Below, piece after piece: positions 1 through 38,319 of a stretch of DNA of 64,000 nt. The position numbers and the translations under genes were made by a program. The notes under the pieces are model-generated. The model ran no database searches, was not told the origin of the DNA, and saw nothing but the letters and a program-made list of their open reading frames with translations. Position 1 is the first letter of the stretch. Each line of letters starts with the position of its first letter. The DNA comes from Allolobophora icterica (taxonomy: Eukaryota > Annelida > Clitellata > Crassiclitellata > Lumbricidae), in NCBI GenBank assembly GCA_963556255.1, contig OY744616.1, positions 36,914,545 to 36,978,544 on the forward strand. Direction: 5' to 3'.

Positions 1-400
1 GCCACCCAAGCAACCTCCGGAACATATCTGTAGTGTAGATGATTAAAATCACAATACAGACACAAATCGACAGGCAAGCTCAAATTCAGAATTCAGAAGG
101 CGCCCACACAAGATAATGACCAAAACGTCAGCGTGGAACGTTCCTATAGAAACAGGATATGATATCAACGTCGACACTAACCCGATCAAATTTTTTATGC
201 TCTGGTACACAGAGTAGGCCCTGGTGTTCAAGTTAATTTTCTGGATAAGTTTAACTCGTGATTTAAAAAAATAAAGCGCGTAACAGCGAAATTGGCAAAT
301 TTAACGTATATTTTGCATTGCATCTAGCACTGGGAAAGATATATTATAAGCCTATGTATTCTTTGTAATAACTGGTAAATAAATAATCTAGCCCAGACCG
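1..400. other. No gene seen
   Basis: AT-rich sequence with no coding or repeat signal that I recognise. Confidence 0.5.
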
Positions 401-620
401 GCCCAGACAGTCACGTTCAGTGGTAACTGGACCGCATTAGACCCTGAATAGCCAAGCACAGGACACCAGCTTATTCACGAGCGCTGCGTCGAGTTAGAGG
501 GGTTGTTCAGAGATACCAAATGAAGGTCTAAGTCCGGTTGTCATAGAGACCAGAGAGAGGAGGCAGAGGAGCTTCTAAGGCAAGTTTCTTTTGAATCGAG
601 AAATATTAGAAGTAGGAGGA
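400..620 (-). mobile_element. LINE 3'-end fragment (GATTACGAT-tailed family)
   Basis: Contains CACCAGCTTATTCACGAGCG-type sequence and the following AGAGGGGTTGTTCAGAGATA, shared with 4690-4860, 22976-23000 and 48085-48190. This is a dispersed retroposon end; no intact coding. Confidence 0.5.
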
Positions 621-659
621 TTAAATTCATTCATTCATTGCAAGCAGTCGGAGTATAAG

Positions 660-1215
660 TAAGTAAGTATTCGTTTATTACAAATAGTAGTTTGACACAC
701 CGCAAACCATTACAATCAAAATCAAGAAGCATGTTAAAACGACGATACAACAATGAAAGTATTATGAAACTATATACAAAATATAATAATAATAATAATC
801 TTTTCTTTAATTAAGCGCCTGCAAACGCACAGTGAACATACATATAGTAGAAACGGCAGCCACGCAGGGCGCCTTACATACATGTATTAAGTAGAAGTCG
901 TGAGTGGAAAGCAGCGGAGGACAGTGCGAGCGGAGGAGAGGTGATGTCAACAGGCGATATGGGAGGATGAGCAAACTGGCGGAGATCTTTTGGCAGATTG
1001 TTCCAAAGAGCCGGCGCAGCATAGACTAAGGAGCGGTTGCAGAATTTCAGAGATGAGGAGACTGAAGGCCGAGATAGAGAAAGATATGATGATGAGCGAG
1101 TAGACCCGGGCGGTTGGATGGTAAATAGCTGGCGAATGTAAGAGGGTTGAGAGGTTTGAATGGCGTTGTACGTAAGAGATATGATTTTGTAATATAATCC
1201 AGCGCCTCTTCCCAC
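660..1215 (-). mobile_element. Truncated LINE, reverse transcriptase C-terminal fragment
   Basis: Minus strand reads YIRQLFTIQPPGSTRSSSYL, then AAPALWNNLPKDLRQ and AAFHSRL, the typical end of CR1/L2-like reverse transcriptase proteins. 5'-truncated and broken. Confidence 0.6.
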
Positions 1216-1612
1216 GCGACACCCTACAGCACCTTTGCAAAGGTGAAATCATCCAGCGCCTCTCCACAGGCGACATCATATCGCCTGCGAAGAGGCGCTG
1301 GATGATGTCGCCTTTTTATAGGTGCGGGATTGTCTCGCCTATGGAGAGACGCTGAGACGTCCTTATAAGGGTGCTGGAGAATGTCGCCTTTGTAAAGGTG
1401 CTGGAGGATGTAGCCTGTGAAGAGGCGCTGGATGATGTCGCCCTTATAAAGTTTCTTGACGGTGTCGCCTGTGGGGAGGCGCTGGATGATGTCGTCCTTA
1501 CAAAGGTGCTGGTGGATATCGTCTTTGTAACGGTGCTGGAGGGTGTCGCCTCTGGAGAAGCGCTGGATGTTGCCGCATGTGAAGAGGCGCTGGATGATGT
1601 CGACTGTGTCGA
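1216..1612. repeat. 33-bp minisatellite with an orientation switch
   Basis: About ten units around GAGGCGCTGGATGATGTCGC, 33 bases each, open in frame on both strands as a simple periodic peptide. Units left of about 1277 are inverted relative to those on the right. A chance open frame, not a gene. Confidence 0.7.
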
Positions 1613-1739
1613 CTCAAGGAAAGGGAGAAGTGTGTTGGCTCCTTTAGTCGGCACTAATAACGTCGTCTTTCCACTGGGTATTGAGAATGAGAAGAACACA
1701 TCGTCAGAAAGAGCTCAGCGTATTCTGTGAATCATCATG

Positions 1740-2920
1740 CGACATGTGGTGAGTACGAAATTGAAACAATACATACATATTCATATCTCATCTCAGCTGA
1801 GGTTCTTCTGTAGCGCCGCTATCAAGATCCACAATGCGTCAGTCTATGGTCGCTCCAAGTGAGGTTGTATTCAAGGGCAAATCCGTGTGAGAAGACAACA
1901 ATTGAAATCCGATAAATATATATAATCCCGAAATCATGATACGATCGGTCAGATAGACGAAGACTTTGACAATGTGAGGGGACCTCGTGACGCGAGGAGT
2001 GAACATGGCGTACTAAAGTCACCATGGTCGGAGACAGATAGAAGTGAACAGATCTGGTTCAAACCTCGTAGTCGGTACTTAACTGAAGGAAGAGAGACAA
2101 AGACGAAGAAGAAGAAGAAGCTTATTGTTGCATGTTATCTCTCCTGGCATTGATGAGGGACATGTGTTGTGGCCACATAGTTCGAGATAAGACTACCTCT
2201 GGTGGGGTTTTGTGGTAGCTAAGACTGAACGTCCGCTGTCCTCATGTAGAGAGATTGTTTTGGGTTTTGGTCCACATATGGTCCGTTTTGTATTGTTTGG
2301 TACGTGGGTCTCTGTCTTTTTTATACATTATCGTGGGTTGAAGTTTTTTTGTGGATCTGACCACGGTTAATTGCTGCCTCATGTGGGTTTAGATTTGAAT
2401 CTGGTTGTGTATAGCACTTAATTATTGTACATAAGAACGCTGTTTTGCTGTTTTCAGATTCTAATGATTATCTGTAGGCCATATGTTCCCTAGGCCTGTA
2501 AATGTAAGAACAGCAGCAACAAAAACTGTTAGTGTCGATTCCGGAGTCAGCCCAGATCAGTGCACAAGTGTTCCGTCTATGATTGCCACAGTTGTTCAAT
2601 ATTGCAGTTATTCTTTTACCTAGTTCCTGTTTTTCTTGAGATATTTTATTCACACAATTTCTTCTGTTATCACTGTAGGGCCCCAAGCACTCTGGAATGA
2701 GAAGCACATGTCGTGAGTAAAAATGCACTCTTCTGTCGGCACTTAATTAGTCTGTCTGCAGAAGGATACTGTCAGCAGATTCTGTCTACATGAATCGTCA
2801 TACGACATCTGTTGAGCAGGAATTGAATCATTAATTGTGCATTCCACTGACCAAGCGTTGTCATCTTGCCAGAACTGTCCAGATACACACAAACACATAA
2901 ATACAAGCACACGTGCATAC
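1740..2920. other. No gene seen
   Basis: Short chance frames only, with a GAAGAAGAA run near 2104-2120. Confidence 0.4.
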
Positions 2921-2924
2921 ATGT

Positions 2925-3112
2925 TAGTGAGACATATGCTAGCTGAATGGTTAGAGCGCTTGGCTTGTAGCGTGGAAAGCACGGGTTCGAGCTACCGCTG
3001 AGGCGGTCATTGCTTGAGGACAGTGAACAAGTCCTTCACTCACAATTGCTCAGTTCCATCGTTTGATGCTTGGCCATTAGATAGTGGCGCATAATAAATG
3101 CATAATAATAAT
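2925..3112 (+). mobile_element. tRNA-derived SINE
   Basis: A-box-like TGAATGGTTAGAGCGC and B box GGGTTCGAGC, then ACAAGTCCTTCACTCACAATT, a body also seen in the SINE at 50480-50705, ending in ATAATAATA. Confidence 0.65.
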
Positions 3113-3716
3113 ACACACTTACATCACACATGACTATGATGATAATCCCGCGACCACAAGAACACGATTAGTCAACTCTGCCCACGAAATTGGAAACTTT
3201 TGTCCTGTTGTTTTATAGTTTTCGCGAAGCTGATTCTGTTGGAAGAGTATATTGACTACGATTCGAATCTTAAGAAGACAGGTAAATCACTTAAAGCGAT
3301 ATACCCGGTAATAGGTTGCAACAGCCAGGATTAAAATTAACCATGGACCCATCCAGCGCACATAGGCCTACATTAGGCCAACGTTCAGAAGCCTCGTACA
3401 GATTTGATTCGTTAACTATACTGTATGTGTTTAAGTGAACAGCTAGTGTACCGAATGTAGTGGATCTGTTTCAAAATTAGACTTAACGTACCTTAACCAG
3501 GCTACATGCATAACATTTTGTACTTATGAAACGGTGCGTGTGCAAGTCTGTTTTAACAGGTTATCGGTCTAAACTGAACACGCCTTCTCCTATGGCTCTG
3601 TCTTTATGTCGCGTCACCAGTTTGAACTACAGAGCACTACTGACAGATGCAGTAGTGCGCAACAGCTTGACCTTAATGAAAACTATTACAGGATATGTAC
3701 AAGAGTTGCTCTGTTT

Positions 3717-3895
3717 ATGTGGATGGATGGATGGATGGATGGGGTAGATGTATGGATGGATGGTTAGAGAGAGGGATGGATGAATGGATGGGTGAGTGGA
3801 TGGATGGGTAGATTGGGTAGATGTATGAATGGATGGTATTATGGCAAGATAGATAGATGGATGGATGGGTGGGTGGGTGGGTTGCTTGGGTGGAG
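3717..3895. repeat. GATG-rich tetranucleotide repeat
   Basis: Degenerate GGAT/GGTG runs in three blocks. Confidence 0.8.
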
Positions 3896-3998
3896 CTTAA
3901 GCTAACGGATTGGGTGCCTGCTTTGCAGGAATTTAATATTGAATTTTTTAATTGTTATCAGTTTATCGCCCGGGATGTAGGAGATATATACGTGGCCG

Positions 3999-4064
3999 AC
4001 TGGACGATTTCTTATTCCCGATTGGACGATTTCTTATTCCCGATTGGACGATTTCTTATTCCCG
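3999..4064. repeat. 22-bp tandem repeat, three copies
   Basis: Unit GATTGGACGATTTCTTATTCCC, with one mismatch in the first copy. Confidence 0.85.
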
Positions 4065-4689
4065 ATTTGATTAAGGTAGGAGGCAGACCCATTCACAACG
4101 AGGGTCGACCAGTGGTTAAAGTGGTTTCTGTGAGCAGTGGGAACGCCAAAGCAGAGTTTCGTTAGAACGCATGCGTGAGCAGTGGGAACGCAAGCAAAGC
4201 ATTTCGAGAGCACTGCCATGGGAACGCCGTTCCCAGCGTTCCCACTCCATTTTAACCCCTGGGGTCGACCCTTGTAGTATGTACATTCTTGTAAATAATA
4301 TTTTTGTCTGTTCGGTTTTGGAAACGCCGCCATTGCGAACGAACATGCTGGAATCGTGATTGGCGAATCAACGACCATTCTTCAGGATGAGAGGTATGTC
4401 ACAGCTTCGTCTCCGGACTTCGCCGGTGACGACTGGACTCCGTTCTTGGCTTTTGACCAGACTCTCTCACCCTGGAGTTTGGCTTCCAAGACGATTTTTA
4501 CCAGTTGTAATCATCGACTGATGCCTTGAACATCATAACAGTGGCGCTATAGAAATTCTTAGATTAGATTAAACGTTGAAAAACTTCTATTCGATGATGG
4601 TTATGTGTTGTCAGTTGGCTCGAGCCTCGTCCTATTCACAATTTCAAACCCAGCCTCCCTTCGGTAGGTAATCCTCATCTCCAAACTTC

Positions 4690-5390
4690 TAAAGCGTCAT
4701 TGGAAGGCCAAGCGCAGGGCACTGCAGCCTATTCACGAACGCTGCGTCAAATCAGAGGGGTTTTCCAAAGAGTATTCCGAAGGAGGTCCGCGTCCGGTTA
4801 CCGCGGGGGCCAGATCAAGAGAGGAGGCAAAGCAGCTGTTAAGGCGGATGTCGTTTAGGGCGAGAAGAACTGGAGGACGAGGGATCAGATAAAGCCAGAG
4901 TATGAGTTCTTAAAAGGGAGGCTTCAGTATTGAGTGAAAAGCCCGGGGATAGAGAAGCATGAGGAGGAAGAGGAGGTTGGAGGACGGGAAGCAATGGTCA
5001 AGGAACCGAGAATCCGCGGAACGGTGTGGATATGGCTCGGTTGGAGAACTCGAGATGAGTAGTGACAGAGGGTCGAGAAAGACTGAGATAAGAGTATGAT
5101 CGGGTGAAGCGGGTTGCCTGGATGGTGAAGAGGTCACGGAGATACTTGGGCTGGCAATATTGTAGGGAGTTGTAGGTTAATGATAGGACTTTGATGTGGA
5201 TTCGCTCTGGGATTTTTAGCCAATGGAGTGATTTGAGGTTAGTATAGTGATATGATGATGTTTTGGCGTTCTTGTGACAGCCCTGGCTAGTGAGTTTTGA
5301 ATAAGTTGCAGACGCTTGATTTGGGTGGATTCAGGATTGAGGAAGAGGGAATTGCAGTAGTCAGGAAGAGGGAATTGCATTAGGTTTATG
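4690..5390 (-). mobile_element. Truncated LINE, 3' half
   Basis: Minus strand has broken reverse transcriptase C-terminal reading (LFTIQATRFTRSYSYLSLSR-like) and the shared 3' end with TATTCACGAACGCTGCGTC. Frameshifted. Confidence 0.55.
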
Positions 5391-6480
5391 ATCATTAAAG
5401 CTGGAACACATATAAGCTTAAATAATTGTTCATTGATACTAAGTTAACGAAAACAACATTTTTTGCTTAAAATTTATTGCTCGGAATACCACCTCAAAAA
5501 CCTCATATTGGGCTCTTAATAGAAAACGTGTAGAGAAATTTTGAAGGACGCGAAAACGCTCTTCAGATGAACAAGACAGTAACAGACAAGACTAGGCCTA
5601 ATTGTTCTCTTCATTGGATACTACCGACTACATGATCTTCAGAAAAAAACTACATGGACATGTTACAAAGAGATAAGTGATGCTGACCAATAAAACGAGA
5701 GTTCCGTATAAGAACTGTCACTTTAAAACAACTAAACACAGGCAGAGCATCGTTTTCTATCTATTTCAGTCTCTTTCTACGTTACTTATTTATCTGACTT
5801 ATCTATGCACATCTGTAACATGGCGTTTGTTGTTTCGACTTTCAGTGACTTGTGATGGGTTCCAGGGACAAATCGGAAGGATCTGAAGAAGAAAAACAAG
5901 CAGTTGAAAGTCATTCGCAAAGCTAAAAAATGCCATTAGATCTATAGAAGTAGAGAATGGGCTGATCCATTTTATCAAAGTATCAGGATCCACCTCTCGT
6001 AACTATTAGAAGACGTTAGCCTATATCCTACTTTTCCTTTTACTTTAATGCAGAACTAGATCCTGTACTATCAGAGGTTAAACTTCGCCAAAGATAACCC
6101 GCTCCCGAGCCATGCAACCTACAAGGATAGTTTAATCTACTTGGCTTCCTGTAACTAACGCGAGTGAGTTTTCTTACAACCACATGAACGCAATTACTAA
6201 TTTGCAAATTACTGTGGTTTCAGTGAAATGTATTGAAATGTGTTAATCTGCATGAGAGTGGCGGTGAAAGGGCACTAGAGAAAGTTGTGCTAGAGAAATA
6301 AATTTTGGTATCAAGTGGATGGAGAAATGGCATAATGAACACACAGTGATAAACACGCCAAATTTTGTTGGCAGCGTGTACTCTGCTTACCTAAAGTAAC
6401 ACTGTGGTTTTCGGTTGGTTTCTGCTCGTCTAGTGTCTGCGGCTCTCAGAAGACTCTACAGAAAACAGAAAACGATTTCA
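5391..6480. other. No gene seen downstream of gene A
   Basis: AT-rich intergenic sequence with no recognisable coding or repeat. Confidence 0.4.
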
Positions 6481-6483
6481 AGG

Positions 6484-6489
6484 TTTATT
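6484..6489 (-). terminator. Possible poly(A) signal for the exon 33 gene A transcript
   Basis: The first minus-strand AATAAA I found past the exon 33 stop, about 850 bases downstream. Motif only. Confidence 0.3.
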
Positions 6490-7331
6490 CAAATATTTTT
6501 AACGCGTACATATTAAAGTCACACAGAAATAAGAATCTAGTTGCTGAAGTCATCGCGAGATTCCGGGTCTTGCCACAGTTTTATGAGCATCAGTGGATGT
6601 ATTATACCAGCTTTGTATAGGAACAAATTCAGGTCAATGATGAATCCATGGATTCTAAATCTAATCAAAATACTAATTTCACTCTTAAAAATTAAAGTAT
6701 GACACCAATAACAAGCACCGCAATGTCTAGATGTTTAGGAATGCTTAAATCTGCTAGACAGTGTAGTTCTTCTGTGGGATACTTAAAAATATAAAATGCG
6801 CTATATATTAAGTCTGATGTTTAGAGATGTTAGTCAAGTTAGTGTTGTCTTGTTAGCGTTAACCTAAACTATAGACAATACTTCCTATAGCTGTGTACGG
6901 TAGTCTAGCTGTTTTGTTGCTTTTATCGTTTCTGACTACAATCAGGAACTCTTGGGAATCTGATTTCCTCTGTCCTCTTGCGTGTTGAAACTATTCATTT
7001 TGGACTTCAGGGTCCACTATCAATGCTAAGTTGCGTTAACAGTTTGTACTTTCAGCCTGTAGGCCCCATATACCAGTTTAGCAAATATGAAGAAAAAATA
7101 CCACGAATCTTCGATACAGTTGCATAGTCTATTCACAAAATGCAGCTTGGATTTAATCACTGGAAACTGTTGTTTTAATAAATAATGGGAGCACAAAGGT
7201 CTAATAAGTTAAAAGGGTTGTTAATGCCACTGACTCCTCTCGACTGACCATGGCGCTCCCTCGATCCTCGTGTACCACACACACAAAACAACTAAATATA
7301 TGTGAGAGACAAAAAAGGTAATCGGTGCCTC

Positions 7332-32627
<25,296 letters not shown>

Positions 32628-32826
32628 CTTCACCGACCTTTCTTCTACCACTCAGTCGAAAGTTGAATGACACCTGCCCTGGTAACGCGCCGTCCAAAAT
32701 GAGTGAAGCAGAACAGGCTGAAACGCAGAATGATTGACAGAATGATTGACAGGTCAGGCTGAAACGAAATTATTGACACGCGTAACAAACCACGATATTT
32801 CTTTCATACAACTATTTAAAAAAAAT

Positions 32827-33290
32827 TAGTATGCAGTAGTAGTTCATCTTCAAAACGTCTTTCATTTATTTTAATGCATTTTTTTAAAATATGAAATTAA
32901 GCAGTTAAAATGATTTTAGCTCTAATAACTAAAATATATTATCATATATTTAATATATCAGTAATATATTTTATTATTATAAATAGCAATTATAATGCAT
33001 TAGTAGTTCATTTTCTAAACCGTTTTCATTTAATTTTTAATGCATACTTTGTTTAAAATATGAATGAAGTTAACCAGTTAAAATTATTTTAATTAAAAAA
33101 CTAAAATATATAATTACATATAAATAATATTTCATATTATAACTTTAAAAGAATTATAATGCTATAGTAGTTCATTTACTAAACTCATTTCATCTAATTT
33201 TAACGTAAATTTTGCTGAAAATATAAAGTTAAAGTAGTTAAAATTAGTTAAGTTGTAATAACTAAAATATGTTGATAATCATGTTTCTAA
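32827..33290. repeat. 164-bp AT-rich tandem repeat, three diverged copies
   Basis: The word TAGTAGTTCAT begins at 32837, 33001 and 33165, exactly 164 bases apart, each followed by AAACxxxTTTCAT and AACTAAAATAT. It sits between the presumed first exon and the ATG exon of gene A. Confidence 0.85.
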
Positions 33291-33520
33291 CGTGATTATT
33301 TTTCTGTATTCTCAGGAAATCTACTACTTTTGGAATTAACTAAATGTATAATTTTATTCTGTTTAGAAAAGCGCAACATTTTATTTTTGAACAAAAAATC
33401 TAAATGTTTTATCTTTAGTTTAACCGAAAAACTTAAGCACCAAAGTTAATACTGTGAAAGTAAAGTAGCCCCAACTTGCGAGCTATCGAAAAGAGAACGA
33501 TCGACGTCTGAACGACTCAC

Positions 33521-33538
33521 CTTCTCAGTCCGCTCTGT
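33521..33538 (-). other. Candidate untranslated first exon of gene A
   Basis: A strong donor (GAGAAG then GTGAGTCG) at 33519-33520 lies about 50 bases downstream of a TATA box on the minus strand. The start at about 33538 is inferred from the TATA spacing and an initiator-like CTTCACA. It would splice to the ATG exon at TTTCAG near 32718. The intron holds three AT-rich 164-bp tandem copies. Confidence 0.55.
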
Positions 33539-33562
33539 GAAGAAGGAACAGGTAGCTGAGGG

Positions 33563-33570
33563 TTTTTATA
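33563..33570 (-). promoter_or_regulatory. TATA box of gene A
   Basis: Minus-strand TATAAAAA followed by CCC, about 32 bases before an initiator-like site and just before a strong first-exon donor. Two CACCTG E-box words lie upstream at 33733-33738 and 33887-33892; by themselves they prove nothing. Confidence 0.6.
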
Positions 33571-33599
33571 AACATTGATCGCTGTCGATGATTCGGCCA

Positions 33600-35460
33600 G
33601 CGAGGCTTCTGCCGCCGTGTGTCCAAAATTAAATCTCCTCGATAGACGGAGGCTGGAGCAGAATTGGTAGTCCAGCGACCTCCCAAGCCACCGCTGGTGA
33701 ACGGGGAAGATCTCCCCAGTCTCCCCCACCTTCACCTGTCGAGTCTCCCGAAATTTCCGGCGGCCAAGCGCCTCGTCTCCCCTTCCGCCTGCCTGCCTGT
33801 CTTCCCCGTCGACCTCGTAAATCGTCTTCGCGGCCTATTTCGCTTTGTGCGGTGGCAATGACGTCTTGAACAGCAGCCGATGTAGACACCTGTGGCCTGC
33901 TAACGTCTCGACAGACCGGAGAGTACGAGGTTAGGCCACGTATCAGATTTCTTTCCTTCATACCTCGGTACTAAACACTTCCTGCTCTGACGATCGAAGC
34001 GTACATCTCCGCTCCATTTGGTTATTCTTAACTAGGTGGCCGTCGAGCGGCTGTGGTGACTGTAAGGAAGTCCTGGCCATTTAGTCGCTCGCTGGTAACT
34101 GTGGAAAAATCGAAATAGCTGCACCTGTGGGAGCAATTCTTCCTTGCTAATGGCGAGTGTTAAGAATTAGCCCAATCCGAGCCAGGGTTATCTGTTTCTC
34201 GACACGCTGTATTATTAGAATGCTTACATCCGCGTTCTGATAGGAGTAAGTGTTGTCGATGGCGAGTTCCTAAATATCATCAGCACAAGATCATTCTAGC
34301 CAGCGCAAGGACGATATTTTTGACATCTAGCATAGGAGGCTTTTAACTAACGAGGCTCTTCGGAGGTCCGTCTCATTTAGATAGGCGTCTTCATTGGCTG
34401 CACACAGGCGCGCTGCATCGTCAAGGTATTCTGCTCTTTCAGTAATTCTCAACTGAAGTTTAACTAGGACCGCTTCACACGAGGCCTTTACATCAATGAT
34501 ATGTAATTATTCATATAATATCTAATAAAAAAATAGTAAATTAAAAGAATTAGAAAAATAGTAAAATTTTATAATTATTTTAAAATTATCTGATGTCGTT
34601 TATCAACGGCTTTTGTCGAAATAAATAATTTCATGAAATCACTGCGAATAGTGCTATTTCGAATTTTAATTTACAAAGTGTGACATCCAATGTTATTAGA
34701 TTCTTAATGCAGAAATTCAGACTCATTGCAATATATGATCTAATAAAGTCACTTTTAAAGCCTTTTACTAAAAAAGCAAATTTATAGACAGTTTTTTTAC
34801 ACTATTACTAAAATATTCAGCTATAGTTCACGAAAATGGGATATAGCCAAAATTATTGAAAGACAGTGTGGCTATTATACAAAACAAATAAAAAAATGAA
34901 TTACGCTCACACTGCAACTTTGTAACATTTATTTGCCATTTTGTCATTAAAATGTTGTATTTCAGTAGGCCTATCATTCATTCTTCAACCTGCGCAGTTA
35001 AACTGGAACGGTCGACATCGTGTATGCAGACGTAGCAATCGCTGGTGCCACAGGGCATTGCTACCACACAACCTGAACAGGCCTACATACAAACACACAC
35101 ATATGATTATGCATTCACTGCATCTATGCTGCGTTAACTGCTGTTACCATTGACTTCGATCTATATGTTCGAGTGTAATGTATTCCTTTTCACATTTCTT
35201 TGTCTTAGCAAATCAACACTGAATCTGCGCTGAGACCACCGTCAACCGCTGCCAGGCAAAGTAGGTGAAGAAGAAGAGTTTTTGAGAAAAGAAAGCGCAG
35301 ACGCTGGACAGGTAGGACTGACTAATTAATACTTTTTGTACATTTTAACACCGAAATAAATCTTGCTTTAAATCATTTTCGGCTGATAATTTGCATGCAT
35401 TTGTAGATTGGCATGTGACTTAATAAACTGCTGACGTCTCATAAATAATTACTAATATTA
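33600..35460. other. Upstream region of gene A, no gene seen
   Basis: 33600-34100 is less AT-rich than its surroundings, with a 110-codon chance frame. 34490-34930 is very AT-rich. No recognisable coding. Confidence 0.4.
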
Positions 35461-35466
35461 TTAACC

Positions 35467-35467
<1 letters not shown>

Positions 35468-35542
<75 letters not shown>

Positions 35543-35700
35543 TATTATTATTTATTATCATTATTATAAACTCTAAACAGGCTAATAAAATTGGTTGTTT
35601 TCAGTTAATTGTACTTATAAATCCTCATTTATCTAGGGATGCCATCTTTCTGCTGATTGCTCAACTCCGAAGTGCCAAAAACAGTCATTATTAATTATTA

Positions 35701-35756
<56 letters not shown>

Positions 35757-35757
35757 A
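35468..35757. repeat. Two ATT trinucleotide microsatellites
   Basis: About 90 bases of TTA near 35468-35570 and about 60 near 35700-35757, with 130 bases of unique sequence between. Confidence 0.9.
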
Positions 35758-35799
35758 TATTAATTATTTAATTAATCATTATTTATCAAATATCAAATG

Positions 35800-37880
35800 T
35801 AGGCTCTATCAGTGCCCGGGGGAATTGGGGGAATTCGTTAATAGTGCTTTAGTTTGGACGAACATTTCACACAGAGCTAGCAATTCATCGTGAATAGATT
35901 CGTTAATGAAAATATTCCTAATTTAGTTCGACGATACAAAGCACCTACATGTTCTTATTCTCATGAGAATGTTATGGCATGTCATGTCAGCAACCTTTCA
36001 TGGTATTTTGAGCCGCGCTCATCTAATGTTCTAGCAATCTAGCGGCTTTAGCCAAGGTTTTCACAGCTCTACGCTAGGTAGGATCTCGACGTGCCTTGGT
36101 AGATTATAATTATTATCAGTACCAGGTACTTCCATAATTAATTCCCGTAGCTTTTAGAAAGTCGCTTTTCTGAACATCTGAATCCCTTTAATGAAGGTTG
36201 CGCTCCGCTTTCGCTCTTCACAATCTTCCTTTATTTCTTCCTTACTTCTCAGTACTTTCTGTAAACACTTTTCCTGCATAAACGAGTAGGAAGATATTCC
36301 ATTTGTCATATATATTGCAATCAATACGTTGTATGTATATCCATCTTTTCGAGTATGACCAGGCAGAGTGAATTTATAGTGAATTTATTTTAGTTTCATT
36401 AAACAGATAGTAGAGCCTAAACTGAAAGCTTCTGATATATATACATCTAAAATACTACTAGTTTCATGCATTCATTTAATCGTGTTTCCAACAACAGACC
36501 TGCGCTGCAGTCGATACTTGTAAATTAGATGACATTTACCGTGGTATCGTCTTTCATTAGATGTAACTGATTTATCTATTTGAAAGCGAAATTAAATCCA
36601 TAGGTTCGTAATTTCTTGAACGCGTTAGCCATAATAAACAGTTATCATCACCATCATGCTCGCCGTCATCATCATTATCATCGCCACCATCAGCAACAAT
36701 AGCAGAAGTAACAGCAGTTATAGTAGTTGCAACCGTATCATCAGTGGGAGTGTTAGCTATGATGTTTTGTTTCTTACAGAAAAAATTAGTTCGATTGTAT
36801 TCTAATTGAATAATTCAATGATATTGAAGAATAGCTAACACAGTAATTTGTGCAGGGGGGTTCCTAGTCTACATAGCACCTTCTCTCTTAGTTTCAGCAG
36901 TTGATGTAACCATTCAGGTCCAGCCACTGGAAGACCATGCGTTACGTAAAAGTGCCTTACTTAAACCGCTTGATTAGGAGGCACAAGAGATTGGACAGGA
37001 GGTCATTGATGCTTGAGGTCTTGCAGGAGATAAACGACAAATTTAAGGGAAAGCTCAGTGTATGAAATGCAGGAGTGACGATCAATTCTTAATTCTTAAA
37101 ACAAGAAATTAGTCATAGGCAATGAATCGATGGCGACATTCAAGGTTTGGTCTCAGGAATGATTGAGTGCATTGCACTTTTAAAAGTTTTCTTGGATGAG
37201 CTCTAGTACTGGAAAAATAAATAGGAAGATATATATATATATACATATATATACATATATACATATATATGTGTGTGCTACATAGTTCCTATGTAACTGG
37301 ATATCTGTTCTTGAAGCGCTTTTTCTATAGAATGTGTCAAAATGCGTCTTCTCGTTCATGCATTGATACAATCATCTTTTGCATGACTTAGAGATAAAAA
37401 TTATTGATGTGCTTTTGGATATCAGTTAAAACAGGGACCGGTAATTTACAAAAACTGGAAAGCAGTGCAAATTGACCTATTGATTTACTCTGTAGAGGTT
37501 TTGGTATTAACCGGCAGCAGTCATATTCTAGAAACTCGAGAGCTGGATTTTAGGGTGGCTATTCTAACACTCCTTTTACCTGGTGAAACGTTTACACCAG
37601 TATGCGGAAGCTCTAGTTGCTGCCATAGGACCATTTGCATAATAGACTCGGTCTTGACAATCTGTCTTTATGAAATTCTTGTTTGCACGACAAATCAGGT
37701 CTCATTTGAGCTTGTGAAACTTCGCCACCCGTAGATAGCTGCTGTCTTGTAACCATTTAATATGCGAATCGTTTCAACTAAATCGAAAACTCCAATTTTT
37801 CAGGCCTGTGAAACTATTGAAAAAGCAATATTGGCGTTCACAGGGCTTTGATGTCATGAGATTTCCTTAAACCTCTAGAT
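35800..37880. other. No gene seen
   Basis: Unique-looking intergenic DNA with a short CAT-rich patch near 36645-36720 and a TATA/ACATAT run at 37229-37272. Confidence 0.4.
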
Positions 37881-37917
37881 TCTAGCTCTCGATGTCTAGT
37901 CGCTTTCTCTTTAATGT

Positions 37918-38166
<249 letters not shown>

Positions 38167-38319
38167 GCCCATCTATCCGTCCGTCCTTCCGTCCGTACAT
38201 CTATCCGTCCGCCCGTCTTTTCGTTTGTACATCCATCCGTCCATCCATTATTATTATTATTTATTAATTAATTAAATTTGAAACGCACGCATGGTCACAC
38301 CGAAATGTGAATCTAAGGA

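Noticed and set aside
33629..33961. 110-codon minus-strand frame upstream of gene A
   Set aside because: No domain, compositionally biased, and overlaps the promoter region; likely chance.
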